From Psychrobacillus sp044762655 (GTDB lineage Bacteria > Bacillota > Bacilli > Bacillales_A > Planococcaceae), in contig NZ_JBIWER010000002.1 in the NCBI RefSeq assembly GCF_044762655.1, positions 496,001 through 560,000 on the forward strand: a DNA stretch of 64,000 nt, read 5' to 3'. The position numbers were made by a program, and so were the translations under genes. Below the pieces are notes generated by a model, which did no database searches, was not told where the DNA came from, and saw nothing but the letters and a program-made list of their open reading frames with translations. This document shows, in pieces, positions 52,199 through 60,302 of the stretch. The number at the start of each line of letters is the position of its first letter. Position 1 is the first letter of the stretch.

Positions 52199-53911
52199 AT
52201 GAGCTTTCGTATGACAAGAAAACAATATTCTGATATGTATGGTCCAACAACTGGTGATGCCATTCGTTTGGCTGATACAGAGTTGTTTATTGAAATTGAA
52301 AAAGACTTTACACGTTACGGAGATGAAGTAGTTTTCGGTGGTGGAAAAGTGATCCGTGATGGAATGGGAAGTCACCCACTCGCTGTCCGTGCCGATAATG
52401 TTCCAGATCTTGTGATTACGAATGTTATTGTACTGGATTATACAGGTATTTATAAAGCAGATGTAGCTGTCCGTGACGGAAAGGTTTTTTCCATTGGTAA
52501 AGCAGGTAACCCTCTTTTAATGGATGGTGTGACCATTACAATCGCAGCATCTACGGAAATTATCGCCGGTGAAGGGAAGATTTTGACTGCTGGCGGAATC
52601 GATACGCATATTCATTTCATAAATCCTGCTCAAATAGAAACCGCATTAACTGCTGGTTTGACAACACTCATCGGCGGTGGGACAGGTCCTGCAGAAGGGT
52701 CGAAAGCAACAACTGTTACACCAGGAGAATGGAATATCCACCGTATGCTTGAAGCTGCCGAAGATATGCCGATTAACGTGGGATTTCTAGGAAAAGGCCA
52801 CGCTGCTGCAGTGGAGCCGCTTGCGGAGCAAATTCTGGCTGGGGCTATTGGGCTGAAGGTCCATGAAGACTGGGGCGCAACACGTTCAGCGATTGATATG
52901 TCTTTAAAAGTAGCAGACGAATATGACGTTCAAGTCGCACTCCATTCCGATACATTGAATGAAGGTGGCTTTGCGGAAGACACAGCTGATGCCTTTAAAG
53001 GTCGCGTCATTCACACTTATCATACGGAAGGAGCAGGAGGCGGTCATGCTCCAGACATTATTAAATTAGCGAGCTACCCGAATGTGCTTCCATCTTCCAC
53101 CAATCCGACACTTCCTTATACAGTGAATACAATTGATGAGCATCTCGATATGCTAATGGTGTGCCATCATTTAAGTCCGGATATTCCGGAAGATGTGGCT
53201 TTTGCTGATTCACGTATTAGAGGAGAAACAATTGCAGCAGAAGATATTTTACAGGATATGGGTGTGTTTAGTATGACGAGCTCCGACTCCCAGGCGATGG
53301 GCCGAATTGGAGAAGTCATATTACGAACATGGCAAACAGCCGATAAAATGAAAAAACAGCGGGGTAAACTTGAAGGGGACGAAGGTGTAGGCGATAACAA
53401 TCGTATCAAGCGTTACGTTGCAAAATATACTATCAATCCGGCAATTACACACGGAATCTCTGATTACGTCGGTTCAATAGAAATCGGTAAATTTGCCGAT
53501 CTTGTGTTATGGTCACCGCAATTTTTCGGAATGAAACCGAGCATGATTTTAAAGTGTGGACAAGTTGTTCAAAGTTTGATGGGAGATGCCAATGCATCCA
53601 TACCGACCCCGGAGCCAGTTTTATACCGTCCTATGTATGGAACGATGGGGAAAGCAAAATATCTAAGCTCTATTACTTTCGTTTCAAAAGCAGCATACGA
53701 TGATGGTGTTCATAAAAAATTAGGACTCCAAAAGACGGTCCTGCCGGTAAAAGGAATTCGATCATTGACGAAAAAAGACATGAAATTAAACGATGCCACA
53801 CCCGAAATCAAGGTCGATCCCGAAACGTATGAAGTATTTGTGGATGGTGAGCATCTTACATGTGATCCTGTAGATGTGGTTCCGATGGGGCAGCGTTATT
53901 TTTTATTTTGA
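52199..53911 (+). CDS. ureC: Urease alpha (catalytic) subunit
   Basis: 570 residues. All nickel ligands are present: H137 and H139 in DTHIHF, the carbamylated K220 and H222 in GLKVHEDW, H249, H275, and D363 in SSDSQAMGR. The mobile flap MVCHHLSPDIPEDVAFA has C322, H323 and H324, where the flap Cys and catalytic His are found. The amidohydrolase fold starts at residue 130 after a beta-rich N-terminus. Everything needed for activity appears intact. Confidence 0.98.
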   Translation: MSFRMTRKQYSDMYGPTTGDAIRLADTELFIEIEKDFTRYGDEVVFGGGKVIRDGMGSHPLAVRADNVPDLVITNVIVLDYTGIYKADVAVRDGKVFSIGKAGNPLLMDGVTITIAASTEIIAGEGKILTAGGIDTHIHFINPAQIETALTAGLTTLIGGGTGPAEGSKATTVTPGEWNIHRMLEAAEDMPINVGFLGKGHAAAVEPLAEQILAGAIGLKVHEDWGATRSAIDMSLKVADEYDVQVALHSDTLNEGGFAEDTADAFKGRVIHTYHTEGAGGGHAPDIIKLASYPNVLPSSTNPTLPYTVNTIDEHLDMLMVCHHLSPDIPEDVAFADSRIRGETIAAEDILQDMGVFSMTSSDSQAMGRIGEVILRTWQTADKMKKQRGKLEGDEGVGDNNRIKRYVAKYTINPAITHGISDYVGSIEIGKFADLVLWSPQFFGMKPSMILKCGQVVQSLMGDANASIPTPEPVLYRPMYGTMGKAKYLSSITFVSKAAYDDGVHKKLGLQKTVLPVKGIRSLTKKDMKLNDATPEIKVDPETYEVFVDGEHLTCDPVDVVPMGQRYFLF

Positions 53912-53920
53912 GGTGAAAAG

Positions 53921-54376
53921 ATGATTATTGAAAAAATTGTTGGACATATTGATGAGTTAGATTCAGATATTGTTGCTCATATTCATAAAGAAAAAGTGTT
54001 CCTTGAAAGCAGTGATTTAGTCAAACGAATTCAACGCGTCAAAACAGATCATGGCCGTGAAATCGGACTACGTTTAAGCGAATCCCGCGATTTGAATGCA
54101 GGCGATATACTTTACATGGATGAAAAAAATATCATTTTAATTGAGGTATATCCTGATGATGTGATTGTTATTAAGCCGAGGAACTTGAATGAGATGGGAA
54201 CAATTGCGCATCAGCTCGGAAATAGGCATTTGCCAGCACAATTTGAAGAGGATAAGATGCTTGTTCAATATGATTATCTTGTGGAAGAACTACTTGGGGA
54301 GCTTGGTCTCCCGTATGTACGTGAAAAACGGAAAGTGAAGAAGGCATTCCGGCATATTGGACATAGTCATGGATAA
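53921..54376 (+). CDS. ureE: Urease accessory protein UreE (nickel metallochaperone)
   Basis: 151 residues. An N-terminal peptide-binding domain (about 1-72) is followed by a metal-binding domain with LGNRHLPAQFEEDKMLVQYD, which holds the conserved dimer-interface His. The C-terminus ends RHIGHSHG, a short His tail rather than the long poly-His of Klebsiella, so nickel storage capacity is likely small. It overlaps ureF by 8 bases. Confidence 0.94.
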   Translation: MIIEKIVGHIDELDSDIVAHIHKEKVFLESSDLVKRIQRVKTDHGREIGLRLSESRDLNAGDILYMDEKNIILIEVYPDDVIVIKPRNLNEMGTIAHQLGNRHLPAQFEEDKMLVQYDYLVEELLGELGLPYVREKRKVKKAFRHIGHSHG

Positions 54377-55055
54377 CTATTTGCTGTCATTATTTCAGTT
54401 GTGTGATTCCAACTTGCCAACAGGGGCGTTTAGTCATTCATTTGGATTGGAAACTTATATACAGGAAAATAAAGTACATGATAAAGACAGTTTTTCAGAA
54501 TGGCTGCAAATGTATGTATTAGGGCAGCTCGTCTATACTGACGGGCTAGCCTGTCGTCTTGCTTTTGAAGCGCTTGAACAAAGTGATGTCCAATCGATCT
54601 GGAGACTTGACCGGAAAATAACGGTGCAAGCTCTTCCAAGAGAAACGCGAGAAGGAACACATAAAATTGGAGAACGCATGTTGACTATTGGAAATGATTT
54701 GTATCCATCTCCCTTACTAACTTTGTATAAAGAAAAAACAGTAAATGGAGAAGCATTTGGTCATCCTGCGATTGTCTTTACAATTATTGCTCACCAGTTA
54801 AAAATCCCATTGAATGTCATTTTATCCACCTATCTCTATTCGTCTATATCGAGTCTTACCCAAAATGCAGTGCGTGGTATACCACTCGGTCAGACAGCCG
54901 GGCAGTTTATATTACGTGATATTCAACAATGGATTACAAAAGCGGTTGAACAAATAAGAACGATGGACATCGCCGATTTTGGCGCAGTGCCCCCTGGATT
55001 AGAAATTTCTCAGATGAAACATGAACGGGTACTAATCCGTATTTTCATGTCATAG
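54369..55055 (+). CDS. ureF: Urease accessory protein UreF
   Basis: 228 residues, start ATG 54369 inside the end of ureE; an earlier in-frame TTG at 54357 is less likely. The all-helical family pattern is seen: LLSLFQLCDSNLPTGAFSHSFGLETYI at the N-terminus and the conserved SSLTQNAVRGIPLGQTAGQ near residue 165. UreF bridges UreD and UreG and is thought to gate GTP-dependent nickel insertion. Confidence 0.95.
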   Translation: MDNYLLSLFQLCDSNLPTGAFSHSFGLETYIQENKVHDKDSFSEWLQMYVLGQLVYTDGLACRLAFEALEQSDVQSIWRLDRKITVQALPRETREGTHKIGERMLTIGNDLYPSPLLTLYKEKTVNGEAFGHPAIVFTIIAHQLKIPLNVILSTYLYSSISSLTQNAVRGIPLGQTAGQFILRDIQQWITKAVEQIRTMDIADFGAVPPGLEISQMKHERVLIRIFMS

Positions 55056-55076
55056 AAAGAAAGGAAGTGCTTTTAA

Positions 55077-55688
55077 ATGGAACCGATTAAAATTGGTGTA
55101 GGTGGCCCAGTTGGTGCCGGTAAGACAATGCTTGTCGAAAAATTAACACGTCATATGAAGGATGATATTAGCATGGCTGCTATTACGAATGATATTTACA
55201 CGAAGGAAGATGCTAAGTACTTAATAAATAATGGTGTTTTGGCTAATGACCGAATTATTGGTGTTGAAACTGGCGGCTGTCCTCACACAGCGATTCGTGA
55301 GGATACGTCAATGAATAGTGCGGCGATTGAAGAGTTGAAAAAACGCCACACTGACTTGGACTTAATCTTTGTGGAGAGCGGTGGTGATAATTTGGCAGCT
55401 ACATTCAGCCCTGAACTTGTTGACTTTTCCATCTATATTATCGACGTAGCCCAGGGAGAGAAAATTCCGCGTAAAGGCGGACAAGGTATGATAAAATCAG
55501 ATCTTTTCATCATAAATAAAATCGATCTTGCTCCATATGTGCATGCGAATTTGGATGTTATGGCCGCTGATACTAGAGTGTTCCGAGGCGAAAAGCCATT
55601 TGTGTTCACGAACTTGCAGGACAATACTGGTCTTGATAAAGTCATCGGCTGGATTAAACAAAACGCTTTACTCTCCGGGTTAAGTTAA
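55077..55688 (+). CDS. ureG: Urease accessory GTPase UreG
   Basis: 203 residues. The P-loop GPVGAGKTM is near residue 10, VETGGCPHTAIREDTSMN holds the CPH nickel-binding motif, ESGGDNLAATFSPELVD follows, and NKIDLAPYVHANL gives guanine specificity. AGAAAGGAAGTGC precedes ATG 55077. It powers nickel and CO2 delivery to UreC. ureD begins one base after its stop. Confidence 0.97.
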   Translation: MEPIKIGVGGPVGAGKTMLVEKLTRHMKDDISMAAITNDIYTKEDAKYLINNGVLANDRIIGVETGGCPHTAIREDTSMNSAAIEELKKRHTDLDLIFVESGGDNLAATFSPELVDFSIYIIDVAQGEKIPRKGGQGMIKSDLFIINKIDLAPYVHANLDVMAADTRVFRGEKPFVFTNLQDNTGLDKVIGWIKQNALLSGLS

Positions 55689-55689
55689 G

Positions 55690-56514
55690 ATGGACAGATG
55701 GACAGGCGTGTTGCGTCTGAACATGGAGAAAAAAAGGGATAAGACGGTAACCAAACAAGTGTATTTCCAAGGTGCATTTAAAATACTACGTCCCCATTAT
55801 CTTGATAATAGCGGACAAGCATGTTATTTTCTCATAAACCCCGGGGGCGGTTATTTAGATGGCGACCGTTACCGAATGGAAATTACACTTGAGGAACATG
55901 CTGAACTGATACTGACGACACAGTCTGCTACGAAAGTGTATAGAACACCGTATACACCAGTCCTACAAGAGAGTGAAATCGTCTTGAAAAAAGGCAGTAT
56001 ACTTGAATACATTCCTGATCCGCTTATCGCCTATCGTAATGCCAAGTTTAAGCAAAATACGATTATTCGGATGGAACGTGGAGCTACTCTTTTTTACAGT
56101 GACATTTTAACACCTGGCTGGTCTCCGGACGGAGAATGGTTCCGATATGATTTACTTCAATTGAAAAATGAAATTTATTTAGATGAAGAATTGGTTTTAT
56201 TTGATCATATAAAACTCCAACCCATTGAAGCAGGTGTGAATGGAATCGGTTATATGGAAGGATATACTCATCTGGGTTCGATGATTGTGATGAGTGATAA
56301 AGTAAATGAGGATGTTCTTCAACGATTGTATAATGTAATTGAAATAGACTTAGACGAGTGCAAAGTAGGACTGTCTCTCTTGACAGAGGGTGGCTTTACA
56401 GTGCGTATACTCGCTCATTCTACACAAAAAATTGAAGAACTTATAGCTAAATGCAGCACGTTCCTTCGGAAAGAATGGTATGACCGACAACCAGTAACCT
56501 TACGAAAATATTAA
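55690..56514 (+). CDS. ureD: Urease accessory protein UreD
   Basis: 274 residues, beta-rich. Family blocks include QGAFKILRPHYLDNSGQACYFLINPGGGYLDGDRY and TTQSATKVYRTPYTPVLQES. Its place at the 3' end, after ureG, is common in Bacillales (ureABCEFGD). It binds apo-urease as the platform for UreF and UreG. No terminator is visible directly after its stop. Confidence 0.94.
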   Translation: MDRWTGVLRLNMEKKRDKTVTKQVYFQGAFKILRPHYLDNSGQACYFLINPGGGYLDGDRYRMEITLEEHAELILTTQSATKVYRTPYTPVLQESEIVLKKGSILEYIPDPLIAYRNAKFKQNTIIRMERGATLFYSDILTPGWSPDGEWFRYDLLQLKNEIYLDEELVLFDHIKLQPIEAGVNGIGYMEGYTHLGSMIVMSDKVNEDVLQRLYNVIEIDLDECKVGLSLLTEGGFTVRILAHSTQKIEELIAKCSTFLRKEWYDRQPVTLRKY

Positions 56515-56558
56515 TCAGGTAAAATTTTGATGGACCAAAATGTTAGTGGGATCAAAGC

Positions 56559-56822
56559 TTGGCTGTAAAATGGGTTAGGTACGATAGTAGGGATGCTACT
56601 TTTACAACTTGGTTCGATATTCCATTCGTGTATAGTTCTACAAAAAAAGAAATGATTTCTCTGTTTACGTTTATCTTTTCATCATCAGTGTTTTGCTTGG
56701 CTTGTGTTTTGGAAAAAAATATAAATGATTTAAACATTTACAATTTAATTATAGCGGGCGTAATCCTTCGTGGATCAACGCTCTTTTTGATGAATTTTTT
56801 AAATAAACGGGTGCTGTTGTGA
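56559..56822 (+). CDS. Unrecognised membrane protein or gene remnant
   Basis: An open frame of 87 codons from TTG 56559, or 57 from ATG 56652; neither has a ribosome site. Two hydrophobic helices (MISLFTFIFSSSVFCLACVL and NLIIAGVILRGSTLFLMNFL) look like real membrane segments, but the first 30 residues do not resemble a normal N-terminus. It may be the 3' end of a truncated gene. Its last codons and TGA stop lie inside the first module (AACGGGTGC), as if it were the first unit of the downstream array. Confidence 0.45.
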   Translation: MAVKWVRYDSRDATFTTWFDIPFVYSSTKKEMISLFTFIFSSSVFCLACVLEKNINDLNIYNLIIAGVILRGSTLFLMNFLNKRVLL

Positions 56823-56997
56823 ATTTAGAGCTGATTATACAGCTCTTTTTTCTTGTTGTTTAGGAAAAATATAAAATTCTAGATCCGCGAATAAAGGCAT
56901 AGAGTGTTTTTACTGCAATTCTTCCAATCGGTATCAAGGCAAACATTGACGCTTGCGCATTTGTTTTTAACTTAACAGCGTTTTAGTTTAATAAAAT
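56806..56997 (+). repeat. Cassette-flanking module M1
   Basis: The left arm AACGGGTGCTGTTG is followed by the hairpin GAGCTG-atta-tacAGCTC with T6, then CTTGTTGTTTAG. A diverged right arm (AACAGCGTTTTAGTTTAAT) lies at 56974-56997, 65 bases before the cupin start. About 110 bases between the two parts hold no gene. Confidence 0.55.
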
Positions 56998-57061
56998 TAA
57001 AGGAATATCGTTCAACATAATTGAATTAGTGTTATACACATTAATTGACTGGGGGTATAAT

Positions 57062-57418
57062 ATGAAGTTTTATACATTTAGAAAAGAGAATGGGAAGATG
57101 ATCACGAAGTTTAATTCAAATTTTATTATTTCTCGTATTATTCAAACAGATAAAGCTACTAATATAGGATGTATGTACTTGGAAGAAAACGGCATTGTAG
57201 GATACCACCAAGCAGTAGTACCTCAACTTTTAGTAGTAATAAATGGAGAAGGTTATGTTCGCAATGATAAAGAAGAATATTTTAAAGTTCTGCCTGGAGA
57301 TGCTGTATTTTGGGAAAAAGATGAATGGCATGAAACAAAATCAGATAAGGGATTAACTGCTATTGTAATTGAAAGTGTTGAGTTAAATCCTTTTTTATTT
57401 CTGCCATTAAAGGAATAG
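57062..57418 (+). CDS. Small cupin-domain protein
   Basis: 118 residues; ATG 57062 lies after CTGGGGGTATAAT. One cupin barrel is present: GCMYLEENGIVGYHQAVVPQLLVVINGEGYVRND is motif 1, with His and Gln at metal positions, and PGDAVFWEKDEWHETKSD is motif 2 with a His. Proteins of this size bind small ligands or act as isomerases; function is unknown. Its last codons overlap, in another frame, a GNAT remnant. Confidence 0.75.
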   Translation: MKFYTFRKENGKMITKFNSNFIISRIIQTDKATNIGCMYLEENGIVGYHQAVVPQLLVVINGEGYVRNDKEEYFKVLPGDAVFWEKDEWHETKSDKGLTAIVIESVELNPFLFLPLKE

Positions 57419-57534
57419 AAGATAATGAAAAAGCACAACGGTTTTATGAAAATCAAGGGTTTGAAATCATAAATAGAGGACATGAAAATGAAGGGAATTT
57501 ACCAGATATTCAATATGAATGGATATCCAAGTAA
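57409..57534 (+). pseudogene. C-terminal remnant of a GNAT acetyltransferase
   Basis: A frame without a start reads IEDNEKAQRFYENQGFEIIN then RGHENEGNLPDIQYEWISK and stops at TAA 57534. NEKAQRFYENQGF is the classic last motif of GNAT enzymes (N-x-x-A-x-x-F-Y-x-x-x-G-F). The acetyl-CoA-binding part is missing, and the fragment begins inside the cupin stop region in another frame. It suggests a deletion or recombination that joined two units. Confidence 0.65.
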
Positions 57535-57591
57535 ATGATGTTACTTGGGATTTTAGTCGTAAAAGAGGTAGCACTATAAAAATCTTGTGTT

Positions 57592-57648
57592 AAATAGGTA
57601 ACTCTTTTTGTTACTGAAATAAGGCAGAAGGATACTTTAAGAAGGATT
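57592..57648 (+). repeat. Cassette-flanking module M1b (degenerate)
   Basis: AATAGG, then the hairpin GTAAC-tctttttGTTAC, then GAAATAAGGCAGAAGGATAC and TTTAAGAAGGATT. Compared with M5 the arms are diverged but the order (left arm, hairpin, AAxG-GGCAG, TTTAxxAAGAAGGA) is kept. Confidence 0.4.
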
Positions 57649-57708
57649 TTTTTCACTTCTTGGTGAAATGTTAAGTGTTGGTCAAATAGTTTAAAGGAGG
57701 AAGATGTA

Positions 57709-58179
57709 ATGAATCGAACCGAGTTATTCTTAAGTATGCTTGACACAACGTTCGACAAGGAGAGTTGGTATGCGCCGTTAAAACCTGCAATTGATGGACT
57801 CACCGCAGAAGAGGCTTTGTGGAGACCTGAAGGAGAGGCAGCAAATACAATTTGGGAAAATGTTAATCATCTCATATACTATAAAGAGAGACTAACAGCA
57901 AATTTACAAGGCCATGAATGGACTCAAAATCTTGATGGTGATGAAACCTTCTCCCTGACGGAACAATTAAATGACAATGAGAAATGGTCAGAAATCGTTA
58001 AACGTGTAGAAATGGTTCAACACAGTTTAAGAGAAGCAATAAGTAAAACGACAAATGAAGATTTTGAACAAAGTAATTTAGAAGAAAAGCTATATAATAT
58101 AATACTTCACGATGCATATCATACCGGTCAAATTATTCAAATTAGGAAGATGCAAGGTTCATGGCCGTCACATCGTTAA
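57709..58179 (+). CDS. DinB-family protein
   Basis: 156 residues. A four-helix DinB fold is indicated by the metal-binding His residues in VNHLIYYKERL and HDAYHTGQIIQIRKM. The N-terminus is RTELFLSMLDTTFDKESWYAPLKPAIDGLTAEEALWRPEG, typical of the DinB/YfiT-like group. Members include bacillithiol or mycothiol S-transferases and damage-induced proteins of unknown role; a thiol-transferase role would suit a bacillithiol-using cell but is inference. ATG follows AAAGGAGGAAG. Confidence 0.82.
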   Translation: MNRTELFLSMLDTTFDKESWYAPLKPAIDGLTAEEALWRPEGEAANTIWENVNHLIYYKERLTANLQGHEWTQNLDGDETFSLTEQLNDNEKWSEIVKRVEMVQHSLREAISKTTNEDFEQSNLEEKLYNIILHDAYHTGQIIQIRKMQGSWPSHR

Positions 58180-58255
58180 TAAGTGGAAGCAAGGCTTGTG
58201 AGATGTGGTATTTAAAGGAAGGTTGTTGAATAAGCGTCACTTTTCTTCTTCTACT

Positions 58256-58342
58256 AACAGGTGCTCTAGTAAAAGATCATGGGTTGCTTAGGCAGCTCTT
58301 TTTTCTTATTGAACTAAAGAATGCAGGTTAGTTGAAGAAGGA
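58256..58342 (+). repeat. Cassette-flanking module M2
   Basis: Left end CTAACAGGTGCTCTAGT; hairpin with GAGCTGCC-like pairing (GGGTTGC/GGCAGCTC) and T6; right arm TTGAACTAAAG, then AATGCAG, then GTTAGTTGAAGAAGGAA. CTAAC at the left end is the exact complement of GTTAG at the right. Confidence 0.75.
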
Positions 58343-58401
58343 ATTATATCCCTAAATGTAGAACTAATAATAATAAAAGTTAATAGAATGTAGGTGATTT
58401 T

Positions 58402-59217
58402 GTGAGTAATATCATTAATTACTATAATAAGTTTGATGAGTGGGGACGACTTGAAAGAGAACCTATTGAATTCCAAGTAAATTGGCACTATATAAAAAAA
58501 TATATTCCTTTAACTGGAACAGTTCTAGATAATGGTGCGGGACCGGGAAAATATTCTATAAAACTCGCTAGTGAGGGCTATAATGTAACACTGACTGATT
58601 TAACACCCAGACTTGTTGAAATTGCTAAAAATAAGGCACAGGAGCTTGATTTAGAAGAGTACTTTAATGGTTTTTTTGTTGCTGATGCTAGAGAACTTAA
58701 TATGATTACAGATGAACAGTACGACGCTTCTTTAATGCTTGGTCCTATGTATCATTTACAAGAAGAAACCGACCGTATTAAAGCTATACAGGAGTTATAT
58801 AGAGTGACAAAGAAGAATGGAATCGTATTTGTTGCGTTCATGCCTAGAATCAGACATATATTGACTTCTCTTTTACATCCTGAAAATTGGAAACCAAATA
58901 ATGATATAGAAAACATCGAACGATTTTCCGAAACAGGTTGTTTTAATCATCAGGATGAAGGACGTTTTACAGGTGCCTATTACTTTAATATTGATGAAAT
59001 AAAACCATTTATGGAAGAGCAAGGATTTGAAAGTTTAGAATTAATAGGATCAAATGTAGGGGCTATTTTAAATGAGGAAAATTGGAACTATTGGAGGGAC
59101 AAAGGAGAAAAGGAAGTTGAGAAAATCATAAAAATGCTTATTGAAAAAGCAGATGACCCTTATATCTTAGCGATTTCCTCTCACTTACTTTATATTGGAA
59201 TAAAAAAGGGAAAATGA
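58402..59217 (+). CDS. Class I SAM-dependent methyltransferase
   Basis: 271 residues, start GTG 58402 after GTAGGTGAT. Motif I is TVLDNGAGPGKYSIKLASEG (about residues 40-58), a variant with Asn before GAGPG. The following acidic strand (VTLTDLTPRLVEIA) and the post-II block (DASLMLGPMYHLQEETDRI) match small-molecule methyltransferases. The substrate is unknown. It stands alone between modules M2 and M3. Confidence 0.85.
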   Translation: MSNIINYYNKFDEWGRLEREPIEFQVNWHYIKKYIPLTGTVLDNGAGPGKYSIKLASEGYNVTLTDLTPRLVEIAKNKAQELDLEEYFNGFFVADARELNMITDEQYDASLMLGPMYHLQEETDRIKAIQELYRVTKKNGIVFVAFMPRIRHILTSLLHPENWKPNNDIENIERFSETGCFNHQDEGRFTGAYYFNIDEIKPFMEEQGFESLELIGSNVGAILNEENWNYWRDKGEKEVEKIIKMLIEKADDPYILAISSHLLYIGIKKGK

Positions 59218-59600
59218 TAGGTTTCTTTTTTAACTCCTATGAAAATTAAAAAATTCTCGAAATCTATAAAATTGCATAACAAAAGAGACTCAGCTTTTTT
59301 TTTTTAAAGGCTGAGTCTTTAGATTGTGTCTATAGAGCTGAAAGATAAATCAAGAACCAATCCCATTCACCTTAAAAAAAAGGCTAGACTGGTGCAATAA
59401 ACAGAGTAGGATTTCCCATGAGTGCTACTCGTATAGAGTGCGACAGTCTGTGATGCACTGGTGTCGTTGAAGTCATACTAACACTTGGGCTCTATGGCAC
59501 CATAGTTCATCAACCTTCTTCGCCAGCAACATTTTTCTATACCCGTTCTGATACAATTTTCTTCCTCGGTGATGCAGTTTTTTTTGCTGCATGTATGGCT
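59218..59600 (+). other. Unexplained stretch after the methyltransferase
   Basis: After the hairpin at 59286, bases 59330-59600 are richer in GC than the flanks (for example GCACTGGTGTCGTTGAAG). There is no intact frame of note. A minus-strand fragment reads YQNGYRKMLLAKKVDELW. It may be the end of a lost insertion sequence or gene; I cannot identify it. Confidence 0.4.
59286..59320 (+). terminator. Terminator after the methyltransferase gene
   Basis: AGACTCAGC pairs with GCTGAGTCT across a T-rich loop, with TTT after the stem. Confidence 0.65.
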
Positions 59601-59694
59601 AACGGGTGCTTTACTTCTAGATGGAGTAAAGTCTTTTTACTTACTTGTGCTAACACGACATTATACTTGAATTAGAAAGTGTTAATTGATTAAG
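59601..59694 (+). repeat. Cassette-flanking module M3
   Basis: Left end GGCTAACGGGTGCTTTAC; hairpin CTTTACTTC/GGAGTAAAG with TCTTTTTAC; right part TTGAATTAGAAAG, GTGTTAATTGATTAAG. The right half has drifted but keeps the order of blocks. Confidence 0.65.
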
Positions 59695-59727
59695 CAGTAA
59701 GTGAACTAAAAAGCAAAGGAGAATTTT

Positions 59728-60078
59728 ATGTACAGTGTATTATACATATATCCAGTTTTGATAAAGAAAAAGGAAAGGTTTATAGAAACTAATAAAAAAG
59801 CATCGCTTATTTACAAGGAATATGGTGCTATTGAAGATGATACTTACCAAAGCACTAGTATTGATGCTATGTATGGGTGTCGAGGGATGGAGTCTTCGGT
59901 TGATCTGCATGAAAATGAAACTTTGATGTGCTCAGTTTCTACATTTAATAATAAACATCATCACGATCTAGTTATGGGGAAAGTTGACTCTGATAAGCGA
60001 ATTGAAGAATTATATAATGAAATGATTAATGTTATTGATATTAGCCGAGTCGTTCGTGGTGAATTTGAAAAGGTTTAA
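59728..60078 (+). CDS. DUF1428-like protein
   Basis: 116 residues, soluble, start ATG 59728 after AAAGGAGA. The start YSVLYIYPVLIKKKERFIETNKKA, the KEYGAIEDDTY segment and the end RVVRGEFE resemble the DUF1428 family (dimeric alpha-beta barrel relatives), in which GGF near the end is common. Recognised from pattern memory, so moderate confidence. No function is known. It is flanked by modules M3 and M4. Confidence 0.65.
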   Translation: MYSVLYIYPVLIKKKERFIETNKKASLIYKEYGAIEDDTYQSTSIDAMYGCRGMESSVDLHENETLMCSVSTFNNKHHHDLVMGKVDSDKRIEELYNEMINVIDISRVVRGEFEKV

Positions 60079-60107
60079 TTAGAAAATAGTTACTTATCTT
60101 ATTTCAT

Positions 60108-60188
60108 ATGGGTGCTTTAGAAGAACAAGGCTGTCAGAAGACAGCCTTGTTCTTATTCAACTAAAGGTGCAGGTTAGTTTAGAAAAAG
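60108..60188 (+). repeat. Cassette-flanking module M4
   Basis: ATGGGTGCTTTAG, then a perfect 14-bp stem (AGAACAAGGCTGTC-agaa-GACAGCCTTGTTCT, 60122-60153), then TTCAACTAAAG, GTGCAG, GTTAGTTTAGAAAAAG. The inner stem is the strongest of the array. Confidence 0.8.
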
Positions 60189-60260
60189 TTATAAAGGGGG
60201 GGGGGTATTAAAAGGATTATTGTCAACTTAATAGAATTATTGACTAATGGTCTATTTCTA

Positions 60261-60290
60261 CTCACGCGGCAGGATTGTTGAAGAAGAAAG
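60261..60290 (+). repeat. Extra right half-module before the CPBP gene
   Basis: CTCACGCGGCAGGATTGTTGAAGAAGAAAG matches the right half of M5 (GCGGCAGTTTAGTTGAAGAAGGAAA). It follows M4 by only about 75 bases of non-coding DNA that includes a run of nine G residues, as if a unit had lost its gene. Confidence 0.5.
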
Positions 60291-60302
60291 GGGGAGTTTC
60301 TT

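Noticed and set aside
60196..60204. G9 tract as a phase-variable switch of the CPBP gene
   Set aside because: The tract is about 100 bases upstream of the coding frame, so slippage would not change the reading frame; a promoter-spacing effect cannot be excluded but has no support.
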